A stretch of 35,108 bases of DNA from Treponema sp. (lineage in GTDB: Bacteria > Spirochaetota > Spirochaetia > Treponematales > Treponemataceae), in contig JAHAZA010000047.1 in NCBI GenBank assembly GCA_018385415.1, positions 1 to 35,108 of the forward strand, given 5' to 3'. Both the position numbers and the translations under genes were made by a program. Below are positions 15,604 through 24,557 of this stretch, piece by piece. Under the pieces are notes generated by a model that saw only the letters and a list, made by a program, of their open reading frames with translations, did no database searches and had not been told where the DNA came from. Position 1 is the first letter of the stretch. Each line of letters begins with the position of its first letter.

Positions 15604-17700
15604 ATGCGTTATGTTGAAGTTGCACTTAATGTGCCTTTAAATCAAACATTCACCTATTCTACTCTACCTGATGACACAGAAAAAGTTTCGTTAAAAGAAC
15701 AAAGTCTGGAACTTGAACTTGATTTAATTAAAACAAAGAAAACAACAGTTAAAACATTTTCTCCAGAAATCGGCAAAAGAGCTGAAGTAAAATTTGGTAA
15801 TCGCAGGTTAACTGGAATCATTGTTAAAACATTTGACCAGCTTCCTAAAGACTTACCATATGATGCATCAAAAATTAGGCCACTTATAAGAGTACTTGAT
15901 GAACAACCAGTTCTAACTCAAGAACTTATTTCACTTGGAATATGGATGTCAGGCTATTATCTTACTCCAATCGGGGAAATTTTAAATTCCATGATTCCTT
16001 CTGGCAAAAGAGAAACTGATTCATCATCCTTCTCTTTTACAGAAGAATTTCCAGAACAAAAAATCGTTGAACTTTCAAAAGAACAGATTGATGCAATTGA
16101 AGCAATAACAAAAGCTGGTGAAAGTGAAAACAAATATCATTATCTTTATGGAACAACTGGCTCTGGAAAAACAGAAGTTTTTTTACAGGTTGCAGAAAAC
16201 ATTTTAAAAAAAGGAAAAGGAATTATTTACCTTGTTCCCGAAATTGGATTAACCCCACAAGTAATCGAAGCCGTAACAATTCGTTTTGGATCCACAGTTG
16301 CCGTATTACATTCAGGATTAACCCCAAGCCAAAAACTTTCTGAATGGAATCGAATACTTAGAAAAGAAGCACGAATTGTAATTGGTGCAAGAAGTGCCGT
16401 TTTCGCTCCAGTTCCTGATTTAGGTTTGATAATCATTGATGAGGAACATGATCTTTCATACAAATCAAACAACACTCCAAGATACCACGCAAGACAGATA
16501 GCAATGTTCAGATGCTCAAAACTGAACATTCCCCTTTTAATGGGAAGTGCAACTCCAAGTGTAGAAAGCTGGAATTCAATAAGCAATGGTCAGTTTGAAT
16601 GTCACAAATTAACCAAAAGACTAGCTGGAGGTTCTCCTCCAAAAATAAAAATTATTGATTTATCAAAACAAAATATTTCAGGACAAAGTATCTCTGAAGA
16701 ATTATTCAACGCTGTAAACAAAGCTATAAATGAAAAACGTCAGTCAATTCTGTTTTTAAACAGAAGAGGATTTAATCATTTTTTCAGATGTTCTTATTGC
16801 GGATACGAATTAAAATGCAAAAACTGTTCAGTTCCTCTTACCTTTCATAAATCATATAACCGATTAAAATGTCACTACTGCGGTTGGTCTATTGAACCGC
16901 CATCAAGCTGTCCACAATGCGGCTCATTTGATATTGGCTACTCCGGATTTGGAACAGAATTCATTGAATCAGAAGTAAAAGCTAAATTTCCTAATGCTAG
17001 AATTGTCCGTGTTGATACTGACTCTCTTACTAAAAAAGGTGAATTACAGGAAAAGCTTGATGCCTTTAAAAAAGGTGAATATGACATCATGCTCGGCACA
17101 CAAATGATTGCAAAAGGACTAAATTTTCCAAACCTTAAAATTGTTGGAGTCATATTAGCAGATACAGGTTTACATTTACCTGATTTCAGAGCTGCAGAAA
17201 AAACCTTTTCTCTTATTACGCAAGTTGCAGGTCGCGCTGGAAGGTATTTTCCTGATGGTGAAGTATACGTTCAGACCTATAATCCAGGTGCTGAAAGTAT
17301 TTATTATGCATGTAATTCAAAGGTTAATGAATTTTATTCGTCAGAAATTTCTACACGTAAATTACTTGAATTTCCACCTTTTTCACGCTTAATTCGACTT
17401 GTCTTCAGATCGCCAAATCTTGAAGATGCAAAGTCTACAGCTCATAGTGCAAAATTAATATTGACTGAGCATCTTTCAGAATTAAAAAAACAATTTTCAT
17501 CATTAAGTGAAGATGTTGAAATACTTGGAGAATCTGAATGTCCTATTAATAAAATCGCAGCAAATTACAGATATCAGATTTTATTAAAATCTAAAAATAT
17601 TCATGTACTTCAGAAAATGGTAGCACATCTTATTAATGATTTTACACATCCTGCCAATGTTTATATCGAAACAGATATTGATCCTGTAAATCTTCTTTAG
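15604..17700 (+). CDS. priA: Primosomal protein N' (replication-restart helicase PriA)
   Basis: PriA recognises abandoned forks, unwinds the lagging arm and loads the replisome away from oriC. The 698-residue protein shows the N-terminal DNA-binding region, Walker A GTTGSGKT (183-190), Walker B DEEH (279-282), the LMGSATPS motif, a zinc-binding domain of paired CxxC units (CSYC, CKNC, CHYC, CPQC) and the helicase block GTQMIAKGLNFPN. Its length is close to the E. coli protein (732). ATG 15604 follows AAGGA at good spacing and comes one base after the udg stop. No clear terminator is seen in the 93-base convergent gap to truA. A family-4 UDG next to it suggests a joint repair/restart unit. Confidence 0.97.
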   Translation: MRYVEVALNVPLNQTFTYSTLPDDTEKVSLKEQSLELELDLIKTKKTTVKTFSPEIGKRAEVKFGNRRLTGIIVKTFDQLPKDLPYDASKIRPLIRVLDEQPVLTQELISLGIWMSGYYLTPIGEILNSMIPSGKRETDSSSFSFTEEFPEQKIVELSKEQIDAIEAITKAGESENKYHYLYGTTGSGKTEVFLQVAENILKKGKGIIYLVPEIGLTPQVIEAVTIRFGSTVAVLHSGLTPSQKLSEWNRILRKEARIVIGARSAVFAPVPDLGLIIIDEEHDLSYKSNNTPRYHARQIAMFRCSKLNIPLLMGSATPSVESWNSISNGQFECHKLTKRLAGGSPPKIKIIDLSKQNISGQSISEELFNAVNKAINEKRQSILFLNRRGFNHFFRCSYCGYELKCKNCSVPLTFHKSYNRLKCHYCGWSIEPPSSCPQCGSFDIGYSGFGTEFIESEVKAKFPNARIVRVDTDSLTKKGELQEKLDAFKKGEYDIMLGTQMIAKGLNFPNLKIVGVILADTGLHLPDFRAAEKTFSLITQVAGRAGRYFPDGEVYVQTYNPGAESIYYACNSKVNEFYSSEISTRKLLEFPPFSRLIRLVFRSPNLEDAKSTAHSAKLILTEHLSELKKQFSSLSEDVEILGESECPINKIAANYRYQILLKSKNIHVLQKMVAHLINDFTHPANVYIETDIDPVNLL

Positions 17701-17793
17701 ATGATTTATACTATTAGGGACTTATAAGATTTCTAAATACATAACTTCTAGTTTCACAATATTGTTTTAAAGAAAAAAGAAAATAAAAACTAT

Positions 17794-18582
17794 TTAAATA
17801 TGTTTGCGTTCTCCTTCAAAGGAAACATCCCAAAGAAACAAACCTTGAGGAGGAGCAGTTGGACCTGCCTTACTTCTGTCATGACTTTCAAGAACTTCTT
17901 TAAAATATGACACATCTTTATCTTTTTCAAAAAAGATGAGGGAACCTACGATAGAACGAACCATCTTCCACAAAAAAGCATTGGCTGTAATCTCAAAAAC
18001 TAATGCTTTCCCCCATGGATACAAATCCTGGTAGAAAAAATAAGCATCATTAATAAATCTGAAGGTAGAAAGACTTTCATCTCCACTTGCTGCAAAGGTT
18101 GCACAATCAATTTCTCCTTTAAGACAAGAAGCCATTTCGTTCAGTTTATTAATATCAGGTTCATGGCCAATATCCCATGCATATGGCATCTGAGAAGCCA
18201 ACGCTTTATGGGAAGGAATTATAAAATATCTATATGATCTTGAAGTTGCTGAGAATCTTGAAGAAAATTTTTCATCAACTTCTTTTGCATCAAGGATTCT
18301 GATATCTGAAGGCAAAAGTGAGTTCAAAGCTGGAATATATTTTTTTACAGGAATAGAATCTACAGGGCTAAAAAAATTTGCAGCCTGACGCACTGCATGC
18401 ACACCACTGTCTGTACGCCCAGAACCTTGCAAAGGAGTTTTTACCTTGTGAATTGTTTCAAGAACCTTTTCAATTTCCCCCTGTACTGTTCTTACCGGTT
18501 TACCACCATCACTTTTGTCCTGACGCTGCCAGCCACAGAAGTAAGTTCCATCATAAGAAACTGTAATTAAAATATTACGCAA
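17794..18582 (-). CDS. truA: tRNA pseudouridine(38-40) synthase TruA
   Basis: TruA makes pseudouridine at positions 38-40 of the tRNA anticodon stem. The 262-residue protein shows the N-terminal YDGTYFCGWQRQ block, and the catalytic motif GRTDSGVHA with the nucleophile Asp at residue 58 (Asp60 in E. coli). Later blocks (FLWKMVRSIVG and the C-terminal APPQGLFLWDV) also match the family. The start is TTG 18582 with AAGGA at 7-base spacing; no ATG fits. It lies 20 bases after the DUF2225 gene and is probably its second cistron. The convergent gap to priA has no obvious terminator. Confidence 0.96.
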   Translation of the reverse strand: MRNILITVSYDGTYFCGWQRQDKSDGGKPVRTVQGEIEKVLETIHKVKTPLQGSGRTDSGVHAVRQAANFFSPVDSIPVKKYIPALNSLLPSDIRILDAKEVDEKFSSRFSATSRSYRYFIIPSHKALASQMPYAWDIGHEPDINKLNEMASCLKGEIDCATFAASGDESLSTFRFINDAYFFYQDLYPWGKALVFEITANAFLWKMVRSIVGSLIFFEKDKDVSYFKEVLESHDRSKAGPTAPPQGLFLWDVSFEGERKHI

Positions 18583-18602
18583 AAGAAAATCCTTGAAATA
18601 AA

Positions 18603-19505
18603 TTATAATTCGATGTCGTCAACATCCTGACCATCAAGCAATTTTGTTAACGCCTCATAAAGATTTCTGGAATGTTCAAGAAGAGGACCTGGTTTTTCTT
18701 TTGTTGTTTTACCCAGACCGAAAATTCTTGCAATAGCAATTTTTGATTCATCCAGCTTCTTTAATCTTAATGCTTCATCTTCTCTTTGCCCGTACTTGTA
18801 TTCAAGAAGCCCACAAAGATAAATTACCCCGTCCCATCCATAATTTTTATCAGTATCAGGTCCCATACCTGCCAGCGTAGAACTTTTTTCAACTCGATTA
18901 GTTTCATTAATGACAGCCTGTTGATAAAAGAAAATTGCTTTTTTATAAAATACTTGAGCGGCAACATCAAAATTGTGGCCGGGAACTTCTTCATTAAGTT
19001 CCTGACAAAGCCAGGCAAGTCGTAATGTCAAAATCGCTCTCTTCATAGTTGGAAGATATGAAAGATCTACATCGTCATATGTTAATAAAGCCAGATAATA
19101 CATAGCAGCACCATCAAGCAAAGTTCTATTTCGTGTTAAATCATAATAAGGAAACACAGCATTTACAGCAGCTTTTCTTTCCTCTATTTTATCATAAATT
19201 CGATCAAGAGATGCCTGATCTTTTATTTCAGTAAAATCATTCCATAAAAATGCCGAATGACAGTTAGGACATGCACCAATTGCATAAATCAAAGGATTAA
19301 TTTTTCCGTAACGTTTAGAAGGAATGTAAAGTCGATGAAGTTCATCTGTAAGTTTTCCGGCATTCATACGACCATTTCCTGAAAGCATTTCCTCTCGAGG
19401 AAAATCTTTTTTACATACAGGACAATTGCATTTTTTCTTAGACCAATAAGAAATGGCAGGCTTTTTCTTCTCGTCAGATGATGCTTTTTTAACTCCAGAA
19501 ACCAT
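18603..19505 (-). CDS. DUF2225 zinc-binding protein of unknown function
   Basis: This 300-residue soluble protein opens with a Lys-rich tail and a zinc-ribbon-like cluster (C26, C28, C31), followed about 65 residues on by a second pair in GACPNCHSAF. That pairing and the TPR-like helical remainder, with an FYQQAVINE helix, fit the DUF2225 family. Its biochemical role is not known to me. A strong Shine-Dalgarno GGGAGG is 5 bases before ATG 19505, and a good promoter sits at 19541-19568, so it begins a transcription unit shared with truA. By contrast with the leaderless genes here, it has a 5' leader of about 30 bases. Confidence 0.85.
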   Translation of the reverse strand: MVSGVKKASSDEKKKPAISYWSKKKCNCPVCKKDFPREEMLSGNGRMNAGKLTDELHRLYIPSKRYGKINPLIYAIGACPNCHSAFLWNDFTEIKDQASLDRIYDKIEERKAAVNAVFPYYDLTRNRTLLDGAAMYYLALLTYDDVDLSYLPTMKRAILTLRLAWLCQELNEEVPGHNFDVAAQVFYKKAIFFYQQAVINETNRVEKSSTLAGMGPDTDKNYGWDGVIYLCGLLEYKYGQREDEALRLKKLDESKIAIARIFGLGKTTKEKPGPLLEHSRNLYEALTKLLDGQDVDDIEL

Positions 19506-19540
19506 ATATCCTCCCGATACCCAATTACTTAATTAATTTT

Positions 19541-19568
19541 ATTATAACAGAATTTATCTAGATTTCAA
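19541..19568 (-). promoter_or_regulatory. Promoter of the DUF2225-truA unit
   Basis: On the minus strand, -35 TTGAAA (19563-19568), a 16-base spacer and TATAAT (19541-19546), the last preceded by TGT as an extended -10. The -35 overlaps the 3' end of acpS. The predicted leader is about 30 bases and holds the GGGAGG site. Confidence 0.65.
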
Positions 19569-19950
19569 TAATTACACTGGCAATGGCAAATTCCTTTTCA
19601 TGGGAAAGAGAAATGTGAATTTTCCCACCCGGACATTTTGAATCAAAAATCTCTTTAGCTTTGTTTTCTAAAACAAGATATGGTTTTCCAGAAGATTCAT
19701 TTAAAACGTAAACATCTTTTAGTTCAAAACCAACCACGCCTGTACCCAATGCTTTAGAAAAGGCCTCTTTCGCCGCAAAACGAACTGCATAGTGCTGGCA
19801 TAACGATGAAATTTGTCGATCAGTAAGATTTAAGCAATCATTTTCTTTTCGTTCTTTATCATTAAAATAACGTTTTAATAATTCTCCATCTGTAATCCAT
19901 TTCTTAAATCGAGAAACTTCAGCCAGATCTATTCCAGTTCCAAGTATCAT
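19558..19950 (-). CDS. acpS: Holo-[acyl-carrier-protein] synthase
   Basis: AcpS moves 4'-phosphopantetheine from CoA to acyl carrier protein, which switches on fatty-acid synthesis. The 130-residue size is normal. The Mg-binding motif GTGIDLAEVSRF is at the start (Asp8), and RFAAKEAFSKALGTG carries the second metal ligand Glu. The C-terminal ISLSHEKEFAIASVI segment completes the small trimeric fold. Its ATG overlaps the stop of cdaR by one base (TAATG), so the two are translationally coupled at the end of the dxs-folP-cdaA-cdaR-acpS run. Confidence 0.97.
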   Translation of the reverse strand: MILGTGIDLAEVSRFKKWITDGELLKRYFNDKERKENDCLNLTDRQISSLCQHYAVRFAAKEAFSKALGTGVVGFELKDVYVLNESSGKPYLVLENKAKEIFDSKCPGGKIHISLSHEKEFAIASVIIEI

Positions 19951-20933
19951 TAATTATTTCCTGCAGTGCTATTCTCAACAGGAGTTACAGCTACTGTCTT
20001 TTCCCTGATTTTGACTTTTACAGTTGTTAAATCAGAGTTTTCAATTTTAAATGCATCCTGCACAGCAATAACCACAGGAAGCTCATATTCACCAGGTCCT
20101 GTAATCATAGAACAGTCAGCCTGCATTGTATATTCAGATGGATAAAATTTTTCAAGAACAAGCTGAGCACCAGAAACAGTAAATGAAGATTCAGGAATTG
20201 TAACAGCTTCAAGATGAGGAGCAAGATGAACAAGATAAACCTGAACATTATTAAATGTTTTTGTAACAAGAGAAGTTGTAAATGAAACATTAACTTCTAC
20301 ATTATCTGAAGAAACTAGTTCAATATGTCTGTTGATACTTCTGATTTTTCTAATTTCACGGAAATCTTCATTTTTTTCTGAAAGATTAACTTCAAATGTT
20401 GAAACCTGATTGATATTTGCAACTAGAGATTTTGGTCCTGAAATTATTACATGCTGTGGAGAAATTTTAATATCCTTCAATTCATAGCCATGCAAAGGAT
20501 TTCCATAAACAGGAACTTCAACAGGTACAGCCTTTCTTGTTCGCTCTTCAAGCTTAACATGAATTTTTTCAGGATTTACAGTAAGTTCCACTGGAGCTGC
20601 AAGATTCACTCCAGAAGCAAGAGATGCAGAAATTGGAACATCATACTGACCTTCTTTTGTATAATAGCTCAAGTCAAGAACAGCCTGAATATCACCTGAA
20701 TTTAACGCAGAAATATTATCTGGTTCTGAACGAATAATCACTGAGATATGTGAAGGCAATGCTTCTGCACTCATAAGATTACCATCTTCTTTTACTATAA
20801 GAGGGATAGAAAAAGTCTTTTTCTCGAGACGTGCAGTTTTTCCAAAAAGATATAATGCAACTGCAACAATTAAACAGATACATTTTGGAACCCAGTTATT
20901 TGTTATTTTTTTAAGAATTAATTCTGCTTTCAT
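19950..20933 (-). CDS. cdaR: CdaR/YbbR-domain regulator of c-di-AMP synthase
   Basis: This 327-residue protein has one N-terminal membrane helix (about residues 15-30, around CLIVAVALYLFG) and then about three YbbR-type beta modules exposed outside the cytoplasm. The modules are recognisable from repeated V-x-V-P-V and I-x-I-S-P-x-x-V-x-I-x-G-P patterns. In Firmicutes CdaR binds CdaA through the membrane and tunes c-di-AMP output; the same pairing is inferred here from the overlap with cdaA. ATG 20933 was chosen because GAGGA precedes it at 8-base spacing and the helix then lies at the N-terminus. It overlaps cdaA by 23 bases. The usual third partner, glmM, is not next to it. Confidence 0.88.
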   Translation of the reverse strand: MKAELILKKITNNWVPKCICLIVAVALYLFGKTARLEKKTFSIPLIVKEDGNLMSAEALPSHISVIIRSEPDNISALNSGDIQAVLDLSYYTKEGQYDVPISASLASGVNLAAPVELTVNPEKIHVKLEERTRKAVPVEVPVYGNPLHGYELKDIKISPQHVIISGPKSLVANINQVSTFEVNLSEKNEDFREIRKIRSINRHIELVSSDNVEVNVSFTTSLVTKTFNNVQVYLVHLAPHLEAVTIPESSFTVSGAQLVLEKFYPSEYTMQADCSMITGPGEYELPVVIAVQDAFKIENSDLTTVKVKIREKTVAVTPVENSTAGNN

Positions 20934-21726
20934 CGATAGTGTCCTCAATATTTCGTGAATCAGAAGTAATTTCAAGAAGTTCTTCCAATGTCTTAGTTAA
21001 TTCAGTAATTGATAAATCGTAATGGAGTTTTGAATCGTAAGCCAGGCTTATTGCACCTGTTTCTTCGGAAACTACAAGAACCACAGCATCAGTCTGTTCT
21101 GAAAGTCCAAGGGCTGCGCGATGTCGTGTACCAAAAGTTTTTTTAATATCGTACTGTTCACTTAACGGAAGGAAACAGCCTGCAGCAATTATTTTTCCAT
21201 TTTCAATAAAGCAGGCTGCATCATGCAATGGTGTGTCATGACTAAAAATTGTATACAATAGAGCTGAAGTAAGATTTGCATCAAGTCTTGTTCCAGTTTC
21301 AATGTAATCATCCATTTTTGTATGACGAACAAAAACAGCAAGCATACCTCGTTTCATTTTTGACAGCTGATCGGCTGCTATCAATACAGCATCAACATGA
21401 GTATGTTTTGATCGCTTACCAAATGCAAACCATTGCTTTTGGCCTAACTTTAAAATAACTTTGCGAAGTTCAGGGTGGAATACGATAACAAAACAAACTA
21501 AAAGGCCTGGAGAAATAATGTTTAAAATCCATAATAGTGTATCAAGCTTTAATATCCACGCGCCAAGATAGAACAGAGCAATAATTGCTGCAGAACGAAG
21601 AATCTGAATTGCATTTGTCTTTATCAAAAGTTCATAAACCTTGTAAAGAATAAATGCAATAATTGCAACATCAATAACAGGACTGATATAGGAATAAATT
21701 TTCAACAGTGTTTGAAAAGCTAACAT
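20911..21726 (-). CDS. cdaA: Membrane diadenylate cyclase CdaA (c-di-AMP synthase)
   Basis: CdaA joins two ATP into c-di-AMP, which governs potassium and osmotic balance in many bacteria. The 271-residue protein has three N-terminal membrane helices (about 13-36, 42-60, 64-84) and a cytoplasmic DAC domain. The RHR motif (201-203) is intact in GTRHRAALGLSE, and the downstream VVSEETGAISLA block is conserved. The other signature, normally DGA within PLHDGA, reads DAA (169-171): the catalytic Asp is kept but Gly is replaced by Ala. ATG 21726 has AAGGG 6 bases upstream and lies 13 bases after folP. Treponemes are assumed to make c-di-AMP through this protein, but activity with DAA is not certain from sequence. 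Confidence 0.93.
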   Translation of the reverse strand: MLAFQTLLKIYSYISPVIDVAIIAFILYKVYELLIKTNAIQILRSAAIIALFYLGAWILKLDTLLWILNIISPGLLVCFVIVFHPELRKVILKLGQKQWFAFGKRSKHTHVDAVLIAADQLSKMKRGMLAVFVRHTKMDDYIETGTRLDANLTSALLYTIFSHDTPLHDAACFIENGKIIAAGCFLPLSEQYDIKKTFGTRHRAALGLSEQTDAVVLVVSEETGAISLAYDSKLHYDLSITELTKTLEELLEITSDSRNIEDTIDESRINS

Positions 21727-21739
21727 TCTCTACCCTTTT

Positions 21740-22561
21740 TTATATATTAGTAATTGCAGCAAGCACCGCCAGTGTATCTACAGTTTCTTTCACATCATGG
21801 ACACGAACAAAAGAAGCACCATTCATTACCGAATATAAATCTGCTGCAAGAGTACCTGACAATCTGTCATCTACGGACCGACCTGTTACCTGACCCAAAA
21901 ATGACTTTCTTGAAAGAGCCATCATTACAGGGAACCTTGCTCCGCATAACGCTCCTGCTCTTTTTACAAGTATCAGATTTCCTTTTAAATCTTTTGCAAA
22001 ACCAATTCCCGGATCAATAATAATTTTTGATTCTTCGATTCCACATAAAACAGCATATTCAATACGGGAATAAAGGTAATTCTGCACATCCTCAAATATA
22101 TTATCATATTCAGTATAATTCTGCATTATATCAGGATTTTGTCTTTTATGCATTAAAATTACAGGTATTCCTGCCTGAGCACAAAATTTTCCTATTTCAG
22201 GGTCATCCTCCATTGCAGAAATATCGTTAAGTATATCTGCACCCTCATTGACACACGCTTCAATTACATTCTTTTTCCGAGTGTCTATACTTATAGGAAT
22301 ATCCGAATACTTTCTAATTTTTCTGATAAGGGGAATTAATGCATTAAGCTCATCTTTTTCTGAAATATAATGACTTCCAGGTCTTGAACTTTCAGCACCA
22401 ATATCAAGAAGATCTGCCTTTTCATCTATCAAACGTTTTGCAAGAGAAAAACCTCCACGGCTTTTCTTCCAGAAAGAATCATTATTGGCATTAACAATAC
22501 CGGCAACAAATGCACTCTTATCAGTTTTTAAAATCCGATCTCTTAATTTAAATTCCAGCAT
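21740..22561 (-). CDS. folP: Dihydropteroate synthase (unusual loop 1)
   Basis: FolP condenses p-aminobenzoate with the pterin pyrophosphate in folate synthesis and is the sulfonamide target. The 273-residue TIM-barrel protein keeps SIDTRK, ILNDISA, the Mg/pterin site block IIDPGIGFAKD, ALSRKSFLG and RVHDV. Loop 1, usually NVTPDSF, is NANNDSF (24-30), and loop 2, usually GGESTRPG, is GAESSRPG (55-62). The Asn, Asp, Ser and Phe ends are kept, while the Thr-Pro centre is lost. It overlaps the dxs 3' end by 14 bases and has AGGA upstream, so it is coupled to dxs. Folate made here would feed Fhs, encoded at 30067-31749. Confidence 0.93.
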   Translation of the reverse strand: MLEFKLRDRILKTDKSAFVAGIVNANNDSFWKKSRGGFSLAKRLIDEKADLLDIGAESSRPGSHYISEKDELNALIPLIRKIRKYSDIPISIDTRKKNVIEACVNEGADILNDISAMEDDPEIGKFCAQAGIPVILMHKRQNPDIMQNYTEYDNIFEDVQNYLYSRIEYAVLCGIEESKIIIDPGIGFAKDLKGNLILVKRAGALCGARFPVMMALSRKSFLGQVTGRSVDDRLSGTLAADLYSVMNGASFVRVHDVKETVDTLAVLAAITNI

Positions 22562-24506
22562 TTTTTATATCCTGTGCAGACAAATGGGCATCCTTCAAAA
22601 CTTCTGCTCGTGTTCCTTGAGAAATAAAACTCTGAGGGAATCCAAGAACTTTTATATCCTTCAATTTTGCTTTCAACAATACACCTTCAATATATTCTCC
22701 AATTCCACCCTGTTTGACACCATCTTCCACAATCACAATTTTTTTGTATCCCTTACAGATTGAAACAAGGTATTCTTCATCAATTGGTTTGATATATCTG
22801 AGATTATATATATCTGCGCTAATTCCTTTTGCTTTCAGTGAAATTACAGCTGAAGTTGTTTCATTTATCATGGAACCTGTTGTAATAAGCAATGTAGAGC
22901 TTTTTTTAGAAGTTGATTTTGATTTAGAATCTGACTTTAAGTCAGAAGCCTTAATTAAAATTCCTTTTCCTAAATCTAATGCAGCTCTGAAGCAATCCAA
23001 TTCTTCAGAACATACAAGTTTTGGATAACGGATAACAACAGGGCCTTTCATATCAATTGCAGCATCAAGCATAGTTTTAAGTTCAAATGCCGAAGCTGGA
23101 CTTAAAATAGTCAAATTAGGAATTGACCTCATTAAAGCAATATCAAAAATCCCTTGATGCGTTTCACCATCATTCGGAACTGCACCACTTCTATCCAGCA
23201 TAAAAATGACATGAAAGTTTGGTAAAGCTACATCATGAATAATCTGATCAATTGAACGTTGTATAAATGTGGAATATATAGCAACAACAGGTATTAAACC
23301 GCCCTTTGCAAGACCACCTGCAAAAGTGACAGCGTGTTCTTCAGCAATACCAACATCGAAAAATCTCTCTGGATAATGTCTTGAAAATGCATCGAGTCCG
23401 GTTCCTTTTGCCATTGCAGCTGTAATGCAAACAATCTTTTTGTTTTTTTCACCTAACGCTACCATCTCATTTGAAAAGACATCTGTATATGTTAATTCAA
23501 CAGGCCCTTTTACACTTCCATCTTCTATAGAGAACGGTCCAATTCCATGAAACTTCTGCGGATCTTTTTCTGCAGGTTTATAACCTTTACCCTTTCTGGT
23601 AATAACATGAACTACAACAGGCTTATTCAATTTTTTGACTCTGTTTAAAACCAGTTCCATTTCATGAATATCATGACCATTAAGAGGTCCAACATATTCA
23701 TAACCGAATTCAACAAACATATTGTTTGCAAGGAAAAGACCTTTAAGACCGCGCTTAAACTTGTAAATGAACTTTGGAAGGAATTTATTAATCAATGGAA
23801 TTTTATTTGCAAAATTATCAATTCCATTTCTGATGGACTGATATTGTGACGACATAGTTATACGGCTTAAATATCTGGAAAATGTACCGTTATTTCTTCC
23901 GATAGACATCTGATTATCATTTAACACAATGATAAGGTTTTTCTGAAGCTGACCTGCATGACACAAACCTTCAAATGCAAGCCCTCCGGTCAATGCTCCA
24001 TCTCCTATAACTGCAACAACTTTTCCTGACTCACAATTATTTCCTTCTTTCTGGGTATCTAAAAGAGTTCTGGCAGTCAAAAGACCTAAACCAGATGATA
24101 TACTGGTTGAAGCATGACCATTATCAAAATAATCATAAGGACTTTCAGCCATTTTCGTAAAACCAGAAATTCCACCATGATTTCTTAATCCGTCAAATTT
24201 GTCAAATCGTCCTGTTAAAAGTTTATGAGCATAACACTGATGACTTACATCCCAGATAATTGCATCATTTTTTTGATTAAAAGAACGGAATAAGGCGATT
24301 GTAAGTTCTACAACACCAAGGTTACTTGCAAGATGTCCGCCATTTTTACCTACGGTAGAAATAATTTTTTCACGAATCTCTTGTGCAAGAGTCGCAAGTT
24401 CCTTTTTTGAGAAATTCTTAATATCTTCAGGATTTTTAATTTCAGAAAGATTCGTAAAAAGCCCCCGTTCATTAAGGAATATTAAAAAAAAAGACCGCCA
24501 AAGCAT
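22548..24506 (-). CDS. dxs: 1-deoxy-D-xylulose-5-phosphate synthase (start uncertain, possible frameshift at 5' end)
   Basis: Dxs joins pyruvate and glyceraldehyde-3-phosphate in the first step of the MEP isoprenoid route, using thiamine pyrophosphate. Motifs are GGHLASNLGVVELT, the TPP-binding GDGALTGG (Asp169 counted from 24506), NDNQMSIG, DRSGAVPNDGETHQG and GIAEEHAVTFAGG. A Ser/Lys/Asp-rich insert (about residue 525-545, DLKSDSKSKSTSKKSS) is unusual. The open frame starts at ATG 24506, but this ATG is in the loop of the upstream gene's terminator, lacks a Shine-Dalgarno site and gives a non-family prefix. ATG 24472 lies in the +1 frame; one more G in the G5 tract (24462-24466) would give MNGGLFTNLSEI in frame. 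The true N-terminus is therefore near 24472, by indel, sequencing error or slippage. Confidence 0.9.
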   Translation of the reverse strand: MLWRSFFLIFLNERGLFTNLSEIKNPEDIKNFSKKELATLAQEIREKIISTVGKNGGHLASNLGVVELTIALFRSFNQKNDAIIWDVSHQCYAHKLLTGRFDKFDGLRNHGGISGFTKMAESPYDYFDNGHASTSISSGLGLLTARTLLDTQKEGNNCESGKVVAVIGDGALTGGLAFEGLCHAGQLQKNLIIVLNDNQMSIGRNNGTFSRYLSRITMSSQYQSIRNGIDNFANKIPLINKFLPKFIYKFKRGLKGLFLANNMFVEFGYEYVGPLNGHDIHEMELVLNRVKKLNKPVVVHVITRKGKGYKPAEKDPQKFHGIGPFSIEDGSVKGPVELTYTDVFSNEMVALGEKNKKIVCITAAMAKGTGLDAFSRHYPERFFDVGIAEEHAVTFAGGLAKGGLIPVVAIYSTFIQRSIDQIIHDVALPNFHVIFMLDRSGAVPNDGETHQGIFDIALMRSIPNLTILSPASAFELKTMLDAAIDMKGPVVIRYPKLVCSEELDCFRAALDLGKGILIKASDLKSDSKSKSTSKKSSTLLITTGSMINETTSAVISLKAKGISADIYNLRYIKPIDEEYLVSICKGYKKIVIVEDGVKQGGIGEYIEGVLLKAKLKDIKVLGFPQSFISQGTRAEVLKDAHLSAQDIKNAGI

Positions 24507-24523
24507 TCACTTTTGCAGTCTTT
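24484..24523 (-). terminator. Intrinsic terminator of the small ribosomal-protein gene
   Basis: On the minus strand, a 14-base stem (24510-24523 with 24490-24503, one mismatch and one G-T pair) closes a TGAATG loop and is followed by nine T (24484-24492). The loop contains the first ATG of the dxs frame, so a transcript that stops here cannot express dxs. Confidence 0.88.
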
Positions 24524-24557
24524 ATTGGCACATATAATATGTTCAGCAAGTTTTTAA

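Noticed and set aside
17701..17793. Terminator in the convergent gap between priA and truA
   Set aside because: I looked for a stem followed by a T-run on both strands and found none that is convincing.
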